A DNA stretch of 55,122 nucleotides from Verrucomicrobiota bacterium. GTDB lineage: Bacteria; Verrucomicrobiota; Verrucomicrobiia; Opitutales; Opitutaceae. Shown here in pieces: positions 17,229-25,056 of the stretch (positions within the stretch are counted from its first letter, which is position 1; each line of letters opens with the position of its first letter). A program made the translations under genes and the position numbers. Location: positions 1 through 55,122 of the forward strand of contig JAQGOP010000033.1 in NCBI GenBank assembly GCA_028293545.1, given 5' to 3'. Below the pieces are notes generated by a model, which was not told the DNA's origin, did no database searches, and was given only the letters and a program-made list of their open reading frames with translations.

Positions 17229-17462
17229 TTACGACGACCGCGGCGAACGACGGTCACGCCAAGCTGGCTCTTCTTTTTTTCCGTAATGCTCGAACGCGGT
17301 TTTGAGCCCAATCAGCACCTCGGCGGCGGTCTCCAGCAGGGCTTGGAACCGAGGTTCATTCACTTTTTTGATATCCGCCCGCGCATGCTTGATCAGCTCC
17401 GCGAGTCGCTTGGCCATCCGTTTCTGGTGCGGCCCGGGTTTTGATGATGATTCAGATTTCAT
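17229..17462 (-). CDS. Hypothetical small helical protein
   Basis: 77 residues, strongly helical and charged: KRMAKRLAELIKHARADIKK, then VNEPRFQALLETAAEVLIGL and KTAFEHYGKKEEPAW. No signal peptide or membrane segment. Composition and heptad-like spacing of Leu/Ala suggest a short coiled coil. The amphipathic pattern and codon use support a real protein. Function not recognised. It sits alone between an epoxide-hydrolase fragment and the hemerythrin gene. Confidence 0.55.
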   Translation of the reverse strand: MKSESSSKPGPHQKRMAKRLAELIKHARADIKKVNEPRFQALLETAAEVLIGLKTAFEHYGKKEEPAWRDRRSPRSS

Positions 17463-17546
17463 AAATTAGATTCACCCGATGGATTCTATGCCCGAGAAAA
17501 AAGGCCGATGGGAAAGGGGAGGGACTCGGCATTTCCGCCACGGCGA

Positions 17547-18251
17547 TTAGGTTTTTGGAGTAAATTGACCGAGGTCATAAATACCCAACGTCTTTTCCAG
17601 CGTCGCCACCTCTTCCACGAACTTCTCAAAGCCGTCCTGCCCAAACAAGTCGTGCTCCTTCTTTTCAAACTGCTCTCCAAGGGCGGCAAATTCGTGTTTG
17701 CTGACGATTTTCCGCAGCGCCGGGAATAATACCGTATCTTCGCGCGCCTCGTGGGGCTCGTACATGCGGATAAATTGCTGAAGGGAGTCGATGACGGCAC
17801 GCCGCGATCCGGCCTCGTGAAAAGCCATGTCACGCTTGCAAAGCGCGAGGGTCTGGTCGGTCAGGCGCCGACCTCCAGCGTGCTGTTGCACCAACACATT
17901 GACCAGGTCTACTTCGACGCCGGCCTGGCGGAAGCGAGGGAAGAGGTGATCCTCTTCCAGTTTTTCATGATAGTCCTCGATGAAGTCCCGGATGATCGCG
18001 GCCGAACGCGCGAGGACCGCAGGAGGTAACTCCATCCCGTTCTCGAGACGGCGAATCGCTTCGCGATAGATCAGGAGCACGCGTTTCAAGACTCCATGTT
18101 CACGCATCAGGTCCTCAGGCGGGGCGACCTCCTCGACGTCCTCTTCGGCCGCCAGCACCGGAATCCCGGCCACACCGGCGACGGCCAACATGAGCGCGCC
18201 GCGCTTGACGAACACCCGGCGCCCAGGGGAGAAAATTTTATCGGTCGCCAT
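17547..18251 (-). CDS. Exported hemerythrin-domain protein
   Basis: 234 residues. The N-terminus has a twin-arginine-like signal (SPGRRVFVKRGALMLAVAGV), which suggests Tat export. The mature part is a four-helix hemerythrin cation-binding domain with the diiron ligand motifs in order: REHGVLKR, then FIEDYHEKLEEDHLFP, VQQHAGGRRL and YEPHEAREDTVLFP, followed by EKKEHDLFG. Such proteins bind O2, NO or iron. Periplasmic oxygen or NO handling is plausible. Start choice is uncertain: ATG at 18251 gives a standard Tat n-region, and 18272 and 18311 are in-frame alternatives. Confidence 0.85.
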   Translation of the reverse strand: MATDKIFSPGRRVFVKRGALMLAVAGVAGIPVLAAEEDVEEVAPPEDLMREHGVLKRVLLIYREAIRRLENGMELPPAVLARSAAIIRDFIEDYHEKLEEDHLFPRFRQAGVEVDLVNVLVQQHAGGRRLTDQTLALCKRDMAFHEAGSRRAVIDSLQQFIRMYEPHEAREDTVLFPALRKIVSKHEFAALGEQFEKKEHDLFGQDGFEKFVEEVATLEKTLGIYDLGQFTPKT

Positions 18252-18507
18252 TTGGGTTCGCGGTTCAACGGACATAAAACGTGCGGCCAAGGCCGAGTCG
18301 CGGAAATCCACGGCTCAAGATATAGTGCCCTACAACGGCGCGAGGTTCCGGATGTCCCCGGCGTTCTGCATGGGACTGGAGCCGGGAATATCCGCTGGCG
18401 CGGCTCAGCCGCAGTCCGGATCGATCAGGCGTCGTCACGCCCGGCCCGGTGGGCCACTCCGACCGCGCCAGAGGGCTCGGCATGCGGGCACGCGTGGAAT
18501 ATTTCGC

Positions 18508-19077
18508 TTATTTTGAGATGCCTGCCCGCAAGGGTTTCAGCGCGCCACCCCAAGCGATGACTTGGTCCAGCATGAGATTGACCAATTTCTCGTGCTGCGC
18601 GGCCGGTTTGAATACGCTATAGTTTTCGAAATCGGTCACCAGTGAAAGACCGACCTGTGCGCGCACGGTGGCGACCTGCAACTCGGCCATGATCAAGCGC
18701 AAGTTTTCGATCGCGCGAGTCCCGCCGACCCCGCCGTAACCAATGAAGCCGGCCGCTTTGTTCACCCACTCGTGGTAAAGGAAATCGATCGCGTTCTTAA
18801 GCGCGCCGGAGGTCGCGTGATTGTATTCCGGCGTCACGAAAACATAAGCGTCGAAGCCGGCGATTTTTGCCGACCAGCGCTTCGTGTGCTCCTTGGAATA
18901 CTGGCCCATCATGGGAGGCATGGGTTCGTCCAGAAGCGGCAGGTTGAAGTCCCGGATGTCCACGAGTTCGAACTGGGCGTCGGTGCGTTTGGACGCGATC
19001 TGGCAGGCCCATTGGGCGACGGCCTCGCCGTTGCGATTGGGCCGGGTGCTTCCGATGATGATGGCGATTTTAAGCAT
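18508..19077 (-). CDS. NADPH-dependent FMN reductase (flavodoxin fold)
   Basis: 189 residues. The phosphate-binding loop GSTRPNRNG follows the first strand (LKIAIII), and the FMN-binding segments FVTPEYNHATSGALKNAIDF and FIGYGGVGGTRAIENLRLIM are typical of the YieF/ChrR/NQO-like family. It probably reduces quinones, azo dyes or metal ions with NAD(P)H. The start at 19077 is supported by a strong Shine-Dalgarno, GGAGGAAATTTT then ATG. It is last in a minus-strand cluster with NTF2-like, a tiny membrane peptide and DoxX, divergent from a LysR gene. This layout suggests a LysR-controlled redox or electrophile response. Confidence 0.88.
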   Translation of the reverse strand: MLKIAIIIGSTRPNRNGEAVAQWACQIASKRTDAQFELVDIRDFNLPLLDEPMPPMMGQYSKEHTKRWSAKIAGFDAYVFVTPEYNHATSGALKNAIDFLYHEWVNKAAGFIGYGGVGGTRAIENLRLIMAELQVATVRAQVGLSLVTDFENYSVFKPAAQHEKLVNLMLDQVIAWGGALKPLRAGISK

Positions 19078-19114
19078 AAAATTTCCTCCTTGGTTTTCGA
19101 CGGTTATCGGCACG

Positions 19115-19510
19115 TCACAGCTTGGATGCTGCCGTGCCCTTGGCCGCCAGCAGCGGCAAGAACGCAGCGCGTTCGCGATAGAACAGCACCGACCAGAGCG
19201 CGACGGCGATCACCGCCGGGGCGAAACCTGCGGGCGCCATGCACGTGTGAAAGAGGACGATGTTAACCAGGATTGGCGCGAGAATCGTCAGCGCCGCCCG
19301 GACAAACCGATTCGCGAGCAGGAGCAGGCCGGCGACAAGCTCCAGCGCGAAGACTGCGGCGAGGTAGTGGGAGACGAACAGCGCGCCCACATATTGTCCG
19401 GCGATCCCGGTGGGCATCGGCGCCGGAATGAAGTGCAGGAATCCATTTAGGCCAAAGACGGTGAAGATAAGCCCCAGGAGGAGCCGTGAGATGAGGACGA
19501 GTGTTTTCAT
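19115..19510 (-). CDS. DoxX-family membrane protein
   Basis: 131 residues with four hydrophobic helices: LVLISRLLLGLIFTVFGLNG, HYLAAVFALELVAGLLLLAN, AALTILAPILVNIVLF and APAVIAVALWSVLFYR. The pattern RLLLGLIFxxFGLNGFLHF is the DoxX signature. DoxX proteins are linked to thiosulfate:quinone oxidoreduction or, more generally, membrane redox homeostasis. The gene lies 37 bases upstream of the FMN reductase start and 24 bases downstream of a 26-codon reading frame, so the four genes look co-transcribed. Confidence 0.85.
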   Translation of the reverse strand: MKTLVLISRLLLGLIFTVFGLNGFLHFIPAPMPTGIAGQYVGALFVSHYLAAVFALELVAGLLLLANRFVRAALTILAPILVNIVLFHTCMAPAGFAPAVIAVALWSVLFYRERAAFLPLLAAKGTAASKL

Positions 19511-19534
19511 AGCGGGATGGGTTGAAGGCAGGAA

Positions 19535-19615
19535 TTATTCGCGGTGACTGGAGTCCGCGCTGTCCAAGCTGGTGACAGCGATGAGGCCGATGAGGATGAA
19601 GGTGAGCGTGATCAT
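19535..19615 (-). CDS. 26-residue single-helix membrane peptide
   Basis: A frame of 27 codons reads MITLTFILIGLIAVTSLDSA plus DSSHRE. It has one hydrophobic helix of 14-15 residues and a polar tail. Its ATG overlaps the TGA of the NTF2-like gene as ATGA, a sign of translational coupling, and it ends 24 bases before DoxX. Length, hydrophobicity and coupling support expression, but a chance frame cannot be ruled out. It may be a small partner of DoxX. Confidence 0.45.
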   Translation of the reverse strand: MITLTFILIGLIAVTSLDSADSSHRE

Positions 19616-19953
19616 GTTATTTCGAGCGTTGAAATTTTTCCGTCACGGAGCCGAAGGTCGTAGTCGAGCGTCACGGGACTGCCGGGAAACTGCCCGGACA
19701 CCGCCACCGCCAGGTTTACGGCGTCGCCGGTCACCGAGGAACGCATCACGGTGAACCCCGGGCGGTACTTGCGGCTCGTCTCCGCGATCCATGCCCGGAT
19801 CGCGTCGCGGCCGACATAATCATGATTCTCATCGTGGACGGTGGCATCGGCGGTGAAGTGCTCGGCGGCCTCGGCGGCCTCGAACCGGTTGGCGGCTTCA
19901 ACATAACCCGTCACGGCGGCAGGGAGGGAAGAGGTGGTGGTGGTGGCTTTCAT
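19612..19953 (-). CDS. NTF2/SnoaL-like protein
   Basis: 113 residues. AAVTGYVEAANRFEAAEAAE and HFTADATVHDENHDYVGRDA, followed by IRAWIAETSRKYRPGFTV and LDYDLRLRDGKISTLEI, give the helix-then-curved-sheet order of the SnoaL/NTF2 cone fold. The cavity could hold a small hydrophobic substrate; no catalytic set can be named from sequence alone. It is first in the minus-strand cluster and divergent from the LysR gene 103 bases away. Confidence 0.8.
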   Translation of the reverse strand: MKATTTTSSLPAAVTGYVEAANRFEAAEAAEHFTADATVHDENHDYVGRDAIRAWIAETSRKYRPGFTVMRSSVTGDAVNLAVAVSGQFPGSPVTLDYDLRLRDGKISTLEIT

Positions 19954-20028
19954 TTTTGCGGCGGTTGATGCGCTCAGAATACCTGAACTTCGCGCGGACG
20001 CCCAATGCCGTGTTTTTTGCCTCGCTCA

Positions 20029-20039
20029 TACTTTTAGTA
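20029..20039. promoter_or_regulatory. Candidate LysR operator (TACTTTTAGTA)
   Basis: A perfect small dyad TACT-TTT-AGTA lies in the 103-base gap between the divergent LysR and NTF2-like genes, 18 bases before the LysR ATG. LysR proteins often bind T-N11-A dyads in such gaps. This match is short, so it is only a candidate site. Confidence 0.3.
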
Positions 20040-20056
20040 ATCGTTGGATTTCAGGC

Positions 20057-20965
20057 ATGGAGCTGCGCCATCTTCGTTATTTTGCCGCCGTCGCGGCGCA
20101 TGGTTCCTTCAACCGCGCGGCGCAGAGCCTGCATCTCACTCAGCCGGCGCTCAGCCGGCAGGTGAAGGATCTCGAGGACGAACTGGGCGTGCGGCTGCTC
20201 GACCGAGGCAAAAACGCCGTGACGCTGACCGATGTCGGCGAGGCGTTTTACGAAGAGGCGCGCGACCTGCTTGCGCGTGCCGACAAGGCCGTCCAGCGGG
20301 TGCGCGGCGAATGCCGCAACGAAGTGCTCCGCGTCGGCTACGCGCCGTCCGTCACCGCGGGCCTCATGCCGGGGGCGTTGGAAAAATTCCAAGCGGCGAC
20401 GCCGGGCGTGCGGATCGAACTCGCGGACCTGTCTTCACGGGAGATGAGCGAACTCGCGAATGCCGGCCGGCTCGATCTGCTCATCAGCCCGGAGCCTTCC
20501 TCCGCGACCGCGGTGCCGGGATTTCAGTGGGCCGAATTGCGCCGGGTTTCGCCCGTGCTCGTCATGCCCGCAACCCACCCGCTCGCCCGGTTGAAAAAGA
20601 TCGCGCCGGCGCGGCTGCGCGATCTCCCCTTGATCGGCCTCGCGCGGGAAAATTTTCCCGACTACGTGCGCTACGTGCGGGCGCTCCTGAAACCCCACGG
20701 CGTCGTGCCGCGCTTTATCGCCTTGGAAAATGACGGGGTGTCCACGCTGTTTGCGGCGCTGGAAGCGCATCACGCCGCGGCGATTCTGGCCGACGGAATC
20801 GCGAGCATGATGCCGCGCACATTGGTCACGCGGCCGTTTTCCCCCGCGCTCCCGGATGTTTCCGTCAAGGTGGGCTTGCCGGCAGTGCGGCCCAACCCGC
20901 ATGCCGAGCATTTCGCGCGTTTGCTCCAGGAAGAAGCGGCCCGCGCGAAGCCGGCTCGACGTTGA
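20057..20965 (+). CDS. LysR-family transcriptional regulator
   Basis: 302 residues. Residues 1-60 are the winged helix-turn-helix: MELRHLRYFAAVAAHGSFNR, then AAQSLHLTQPALSRQVKDLE and DELGVRLLDR. The rest is a two-lobe periplasmic-binding-protein-like effector domain beginning near EVLRVGYAPSVTAGLMPGAL. The start at 20057 is where the domain begins; an upstream in-frame ATG at 19934 would overlap the divergent gene. It is transcribed away from the NTF2-like/DoxX/FMN-reductase cluster, the usual layout for a LysR regulator and its target operon. Effector unknown. Confidence 0.92.
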   Translation: MELRHLRYFAAVAAHGSFNRAAQSLHLTQPALSRQVKDLEDELGVRLLDRGKNAVTLTDVGEAFYEEARDLLARADKAVQRVRGECRNEVLRVGYAPSVTAGLMPGALEKFQAATPGVRIELADLSSREMSELANAGRLDLLISPEPSSATAVPGFQWAELRRVSPVLVMPATHPLARLKKIAPARLRDLPLIGLARENFPDYVRYVRALLKPHGVVPRFIALENDGVSTLFAALEAHHAAAILADGIASMMPRTLVTRPFSPALPDVSVKVGLPAVRPNPHAEHFARLLQEEAARAKPARR

Positions 20966-21080
20966 GTATCAAAACTGACGACGGGAAAGTCTCACTACTG
21001 GCCGACGGTTCTGAGCCGCCGACACCCCGGCACAGAGAAATGTGGGTAACCGAGAGCCCACCGAAAGCGGGGAAAGACGG

Positions 21081-21437
21081 TTAGGTGTTCTTTACTTCGA
21101 CGCTGATCACGTGGAGCTCGACCGATCCGACATTCTCCAAGGTATGTGGACCCAGCGGACCGCTCCAGGCGATGCCTGAGGCGAAGGTCGCTGCCGGCAG
21201 GGTGCGCGTGTCGAGGATTACGTTGTCGTTCTCGTCACGACGAATGAATGCGCTCATCGCGACAATGTGGTGAACGCTGGGCCACCTGTGAGTGTGCAAT
21301 GCAGTGCGTTCCCCTGGCAGAATGCGCGCGTCGAGAACGCGGACCGAGTCATTTTCCAGCAGCAAGGTGTGGTGCGGCGCCGCTGCAACGAGTGCGTCGA
21401 GAGATTCAGGCCACGTTCGGGGATCAGCGGAGGGCAT
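21081..21437 (-). CDS. Small cupin-like protein
   Basis: 118 residues. A single beta-barrel pattern is visible: ENDSVRVLDARILPGERTAL, then HTHRWPSVHHIVAMSAFIRR, and later GPLGPHTLENVGSVELHVIS. The His cluster HTH...HH and a later His (GPHTLEN) could form a metal site as in cupins, although the standard G(X)5HXH motif is only loosely met (GERTALHTH). Likely a small oxygenase, isomerase or binding protein. It stands alone on the minus strand with 200 bases of non-coding DNA on its upstream side. Confidence 0.7.
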   Translation of the reverse strand: MPSADPRTWPESLDALVAAAPHHTLLLENDSVRVLDARILPGERTALHTHRWPSVHHIVAMSAFIRRDENDNVILDTRTLPAATFASGIAWSGPLGPHTLENVGSVELHVISVEVKNT

Positions 21438-21547
21438 GGGCCGGGGCTGGCGCCATCCTCGTCACCCATCTCCCATCGAGCGAGACGAGAATCACGAAAA
21501 CACCTAATCAGCGTCTAAGCGCGAACGTTAAACCGACGGACGCGTCC

Positions 21548-21567
21548 ACGAAACCGTTAGGTTTCGT
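21548..21567. other. Short perfect hairpin
   Basis: ACGAAACC and GGTTTCGT flank a GTTA loop, giving an eight-base perfect stem. No T-run follows on either strand. It lies in the gap between the cupin gene start and the Tat-exported barrel gene stop. Role unknown. Confidence 0.4.
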
Positions 21568-21649
21568 CGATGGCGTGGCTTTCAACCTTCAACTGTCCCC
21601 TTTCAAAGGCGCGGTCTGTTTAGAGCCGCCGCGCGTCGCCCGCCTGCGC

Positions 21650-23371
21650 TCACAGCGGCTGTTCTTCCGCTTGCGAGCGAGGCAATGCCCGCAGGTAACG
21701 GTCCAACGTGATCAAGCCGTCGACGGCCATCGCGTTGCAGCCGGGCCAGTCGAGCGTGAGCGATGGACGCCCAAATCGCTGGTCGAATCCCCACGTCGAA
21801 TACGCGCCCGTTTCCTGCTGGCCACCCAGGATGGCGTTGGCGCCGTTGATCGCCTTCTGCAGGTACACCTCGTTCCCCGTATAACGATGCATCGCGATCA
21901 GCGTGCGCACCCACGTCGCGGTGTGACACTCCATCGGCCGATAACACGCGTACTGCTCCAGCACCACGGGTGCAGGCACCTGCTGTTCCACGATGGCTTG
22001 GTCGTCGGAGTTCCAAATGACAAACTGGTCCTCGATGAAACGATGGATCTTTTCCGCCACCGGCAGCATGGCGGGATCGTTCCGATGATAGTGCGCGAGG
22101 TAACAGATCGTCTCGTTGATATCCCAATTCTGCAGGTTCATGAACGGCGGCGAATTGACCACGTCCTCGTAAGGACTCTCCCAGCGATTGTCGCGCACTG
22201 GGTTGGCCAGCACCCACTGCACGGCCTTCAGCCGTGCTGCCGCGTACTTCGGGTTGGGCTCGAGTTGCTCGAGGGCGCCGAGGAATTTCGCCGGCACGAT
22301 CGCCGCTGAGGTATAATTTTCCACGATCGCACCCGTCTCGGGATCGATCCGCAGCGGCCACGAGCCGTCGGGATTCTGCATGTCGATCAGGACGCCCGCG
22401 ATGTGGTGGGCGTAATCCAGGTACTTCCTTTTGCCGGTCTGTCGATACATCAGGATCATGGCGTCGCCCACGCGCGCCGAGCGGAACAGCATGATGTTCC
22501 GGCCTTCGTTCAAGCCGTGGAATTCGCCGCTGGAAATCGTGGAGTACGGCATCAGTCCGCAGCGCCAGGTGGCCGGCTGCCGATGTTCGAGCAACCAGTC
22601 CGCATACTGACCCGCTTGGCGAATCGCTTCCGGCGCCAGCGGGTGATGCGGAAATTCCGCCGCGAAGGCGTGATAGGCGCGGATGTACGCCGGGTAGTGC
22701 AGGCAGGGGAAGGCGAAGAGTCGGCGCTGACCCGTGATGCTCTCCTCGCTGGAACTCCACGCGAGCCGGGGCATGTCGCCCTCGAAGGCGTGAACCTGGT
22801 CGCGCGCCGGAGCCAACAGATAAGCCATCGCGCGTTCGACGGATTTTTTCCAATCGAGCGGCGCTTGTTTTTTGCCGTCGAAGTCCTGCGATTTATAGAA
22901 ACGCCTTCCGCCACTCGCATTGGGCCACGCCGCGCACAAGGCCTTGCCGTCGCGATCGACGGCCCACGCCAGCAAATCGATCCGCCCATACGGGAGCTGT
23001 GCCCAGTCGCCGCCCATGTCGTAGCGGGGTTCGGTGAGTTTGATCGTGCGCGCCTTGCGGTCGTTGGCCGCCGCCACCATGACTACATAACCGGCGGCGC
23101 CGGGGAACGGCTCCCACGCCCAGGTCGGCGCGTCGACGAATCGGCGGGCGTTGAGATTCCACCCGGTCGGCTTGAGCGTGACCACGCTGGTCAGGTACGG
23201 AGCGGTGGCCGTTGGCTCCGTCGCGGTAGGTTTTGGCGGCGCGGCTTCGTCCTTTTTTTCGCCGCGCAAGGTCGCGGGCAGGAGAGCCGCGCCCGCCAGG
23301 ACGCCCGTCTGTCCGAGGAAAGTCCGGCGCGAGGAAAGATTTTCAGTGGAGGCCTTGCTTTCCGATTTCAT
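21650..23371 (-). CDS. Tat-exported (alpha/alpha)-barrel protein, putative carbohydrate-active enzyme
   Basis: 573 residues. A Tat signal (SSRRTFLGQTGVLAGAALLP) is followed by a Pro/Thr linker, a small beta region (about 65-140), and a long array of helix pairs from about 160 to the end, as in (alpha/alpha)6 toroids. Aromatic and acidic clusters such as MQNPDGSWPLRIDPETG, WDINETICYLAHYHRNDP and YRPMECHTATWVRTLIAMHR are typical of glycosidases, epimerases or uronate lyases of that fold. The exact family is not recognised. The start at 23371 is chosen because it places RR near residue 16. It is followed by the tandem palindrome array on its upstream side. Confidence 0.65.
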   Translation of the reverse strand: MKSESKASTENLSSRRTFLGQTGVLAGAALLPATLRGEKKDEAAPPKPTATEPTATAPYLTSVVTLKPTGWNLNARRFVDAPTWAWEPFPGAAGYVVMVAAANDRKARTIKLTEPRYDMGGDWAQLPYGRIDLLAWAVDRDGKALCAAWPNASGGRRFYKSQDFDGKKQAPLDWKKSVERAMAYLLAPARDQVHAFEGDMPRLAWSSSEESITGQRRLFAFPCLHYPAYIRAYHAFAAEFPHHPLAPEAIRQAGQYADWLLEHRQPATWRCGLMPYSTISSGEFHGLNEGRNIMLFRSARVGDAMILMYRQTGKRKYLDYAHHIAGVLIDMQNPDGSWPLRIDPETGAIVENYTSAAIVPAKFLGALEQLEPNPKYAAARLKAVQWVLANPVRDNRWESPYEDVVNSPPFMNLQNWDINETICYLAHYHRNDPAMLPVAEKIHRFIEDQFVIWNSDDQAIVEQQVPAPVVLEQYACYRPMECHTATWVRTLIAMHRYTGNEVYLQKAINGANAILGGQQETGAYSTWGFDQRFGRPSLTLDWPGCNAMAVDGLITLDRYLRALPRSQAEEQPL

Positions 23372-23536
23372 GGTGCTGACGAAGTGGCCCGTGATTCGTC
23401 CCGCCGTCAATGCGCGAGCCAAGGTAGAACGCGGAGCAGGCCGCCTGCGCTACCTCGAACCGGTCGCGCGTAGCCAAGACCGCGGCTCAGGGCGATCTAC
23501 GCCCCAACGGGGCCAAGACCTCGGCTCGGGATCGAC

Positions 23537-23737
23537 GCCCCAACGGGGCACTCTAGCCAGAGCCCAGGGCAACGCCCTGGGAATTTGATTCGAAAAAAAT
23601 CGAGCCCTGAAGGGGCGGCTTAAATGAAAACATAAAACCGCCCCCCACGGTTGGGGCGCCCCTTCAGGGCTCCTGATTTTCTCGATAAAAAACCCAGGGC
23701 GTTGCCCTGGGCTCTGGCTGGGTGGCCCCGTTGGGGC
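23537..23737. repeat. Nested palindrome, copy A
   Basis: About 201 bases forming a large inverted repeat whose arms are made of smaller palindromes. Left arm: GCCCCAACGGGGC, CCCAGGGCAACGCCCTGGG and GAGCCCTGAAGGGGC. Right arm: the reverse complements in reverse order, GCGCCCCTTCAGGGCTC, CCCAGGGCGTTGCCCTGGG and GCCCCGTTGGGGC. As RNA it could fold either as one long hairpin or as several short stem-loops. Confidence 0.85.
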
Positions 23738-23927
23738 GTGGAATAGGTGACTGCCGAAAAGGCCTCACGAATTCGGGTCTGCGACACTGGCCGCTTTGAT
23801 TGTGCTGATCCTGTTTTCTTTGACGCGAATGGACGCGAATTGGATTCGATCTTCGGAGCAGGCGGGCCGCCTGCGCTACCTCGAACGGGTCACGCGTAGC
23901 CGAGACCTCGGCTCAGGGGGAATCGAC

Positions 23928-24130
23928 GCCCCAACGGGGCAATCTAGCCAGAGCCCAGGGCAACGCCCTGGGAATTTGATTCGAAAAAATCTGAGCCCTG
24001 AAGGGGCGGCCCAAATGAAACCCACATAAAACTCTTCCCGACCGTTAGGGCGCCCTTTCAGGGCTCTTGGTTTGTTCGATAAAAACCCAGGGCGTTGCCC
24101 TGGGCTCTGGCTAGGTGGCCCCGTTGGGGC
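23928..24130. repeat. Nested palindrome, copy B
   Basis: About 203 bases, the same nested layout as copy A: GCCCCAACGGGGC at 23928-23940, CCCAGGGCAACGCCCTGGG, GAGCCCTGAAGGGGC, then the inverted arm ending in GCCCCGTTGGGGC at 24118-24130. Differences from copy A are mostly in the central spacer. Confidence 0.85.
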
Positions 24131-24270
24131 GGGGAATACATTACCGCCGAAAACGTCTCACGAATTCGGCGCTGCGACACTGGGCGCTTTGATTGCGCTG
24201 ATCCTGTTTTCTTTGACGCGAATGGACGTGAATCGGGGATTCGATCTTCGGAGCAGGCGGGCCGCCTGCG

Positions 24271-25056
24271 CTACGATGATCGCTCGCTCGCGTTCAGCGC
24301 GGCGGCGTGCTTCAGGCCCCATAGCACTAACTCCGGCACGATCTCGTCGAACAAGGCCTCCTGTTCAAACATCCTTGCGAAACCGCCCGTGCCGACGATG
24401 CACGGAGTCGCATCGAGAAAGGCCTCGAGCTTCAACTTCGTCACCACGTGCTGGATCGCCCCGACGTGGCCGAAAAATAACCCGGACTGGATGCTCTCCG
24501 TCGTCGTGCGCCCGAGCGCCACGGCGGGCCGCGCGATCTCGACGCGCGGCAATTTCGCCGTGTGGCTGGCCAGGGCCTCCGCCGACACTCCCACGCCCGG
24601 CAGGATCACGCCGCCGAGATAATCTCCCACCGCCGTGACCACGTCGAAGGTCGTGGCTGTCCCGCAGTCCACCACGATCAGGCCGCGCCCGGGATGCCGT
24701 TGCACCGCGGCGATGGCGCCGGCGATCCGGTCGGCGCCGACCTCCGCCGGGTTTCGATAGCGCACCTTCAACCCCGTTTTCACCCCGGCCTGGAGCACGA
24801 ACGGCTCACAGTGGAAATATTTTTCCGCCGCGCCGCGCAGGCTGTAGAGCGCCGCGGGCACGACCGAGCAGATCGCGACGGCGGTCACGCCCCGCGGATC
24901 GACGCCGTTTTCGCGCAGCACCGTCGTGAAAAAAATCCCGAGCTCGTCGGTCGTGCCCAGCGGACTCGTGGATTTCCTAAACTGGCAGCGCATTTCGTCG
25001 CCATCGAAGACGCCGCCGTGGATCTGGGTGTTGCCGATATCAAGGCAGAGGAGCAT
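24271..25056 (-). CDS. coaX: Type III pantothenate kinase
   Basis: 261 residues. It phosphorylates pantothenate with ATP as the first step from pantothenate to CoA. ASKHA-fold motifs are in order: the N-terminal phosphate loop DIGNTQIHGGVFDGD, then GADRIAGAIAA, the second phosphate motif VVDCGTATTFDVV and the YLGGVILPGVGVSAEAL segment, all typical of CoaX and absent from the unrelated CoaA. The start at 25056 lies 16 bases inside the end of coaBC, so the two are translationally linked. Its TAG stop lies inside a GTAGCGCAGGCGG palindromic repeat, so the last residues (SERSS) may have been set by insertion of that repeat. Confidence 0.93.
   Translation of the reverse strand: MLLCLDIGNTQIHGGVFDGDEMRCQFRKSTSPLGTTDELGIFFTTVLRENGVDPRGVTAVAICSVVPAALYSLRGAAEKYFHCEPFVLQAGVKTGLKVRYRNPAEVGADRIAGAIAAVQRHPGRGLIVVDCGTATTFDVVTAVGDYLGGVILPGVGVSAEALASHTAKLPRVEIARPAVALGRTTTESIQSGLFFGHVGAIQHVVTKLKLEAFLDATPCIVGTGGFARMFEQEALFDEIVPELVLWGLKHAAALNASERSS

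Larger units (their letters stand above)
23434..24275. repeat. Tandem pair of ~391-bp repeats bounded by three GCAGGCGGGCCGCCTGC-type palindromes
   Basis: This 0.9 kb intergenic stretch contains no gene. Three copies of the palindrome that precedes GCGCTAC lie at about 23434, 23858 and 24253. Between them sit two near-identical units with a 391-base period (GCCAGAGCCCAGGGCAACGC at 23556 and 23947). Each unit also ends with TTTGACGCGAATGGACG and TTCGATCTTCGGAGCAGGCG. The first unit has an extra partial duplication of the GCCCCAACGGGGC motif. The array lies between the convergent-side end of coaX and the start of the Tat-exported gene. Confidence 0.85.

Noticed and set aside
18311..18507. Searched the gap between the hemerythrin and FMN reductase genes for a small gene or terminator.
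   Set aside because: Short frames exist on both strands but none has a ribosome site, motif or stable hairpin with a T-run.
22403..23473. A 356-codon plus-strand frame opposite the Tat-exported barrel gene.
   Set aside because: The minus strand has a Tat signal and continuous protein-like sequence; the plus frame is Arg/Gly/Ala-rich without motifs.
23434..24275. Repeated palindromes considered as a CRISPR array.
   Set aside because: Units are about 391 bp, with only two copies, no short uniform repeats with unique spacers, and no cas genes.
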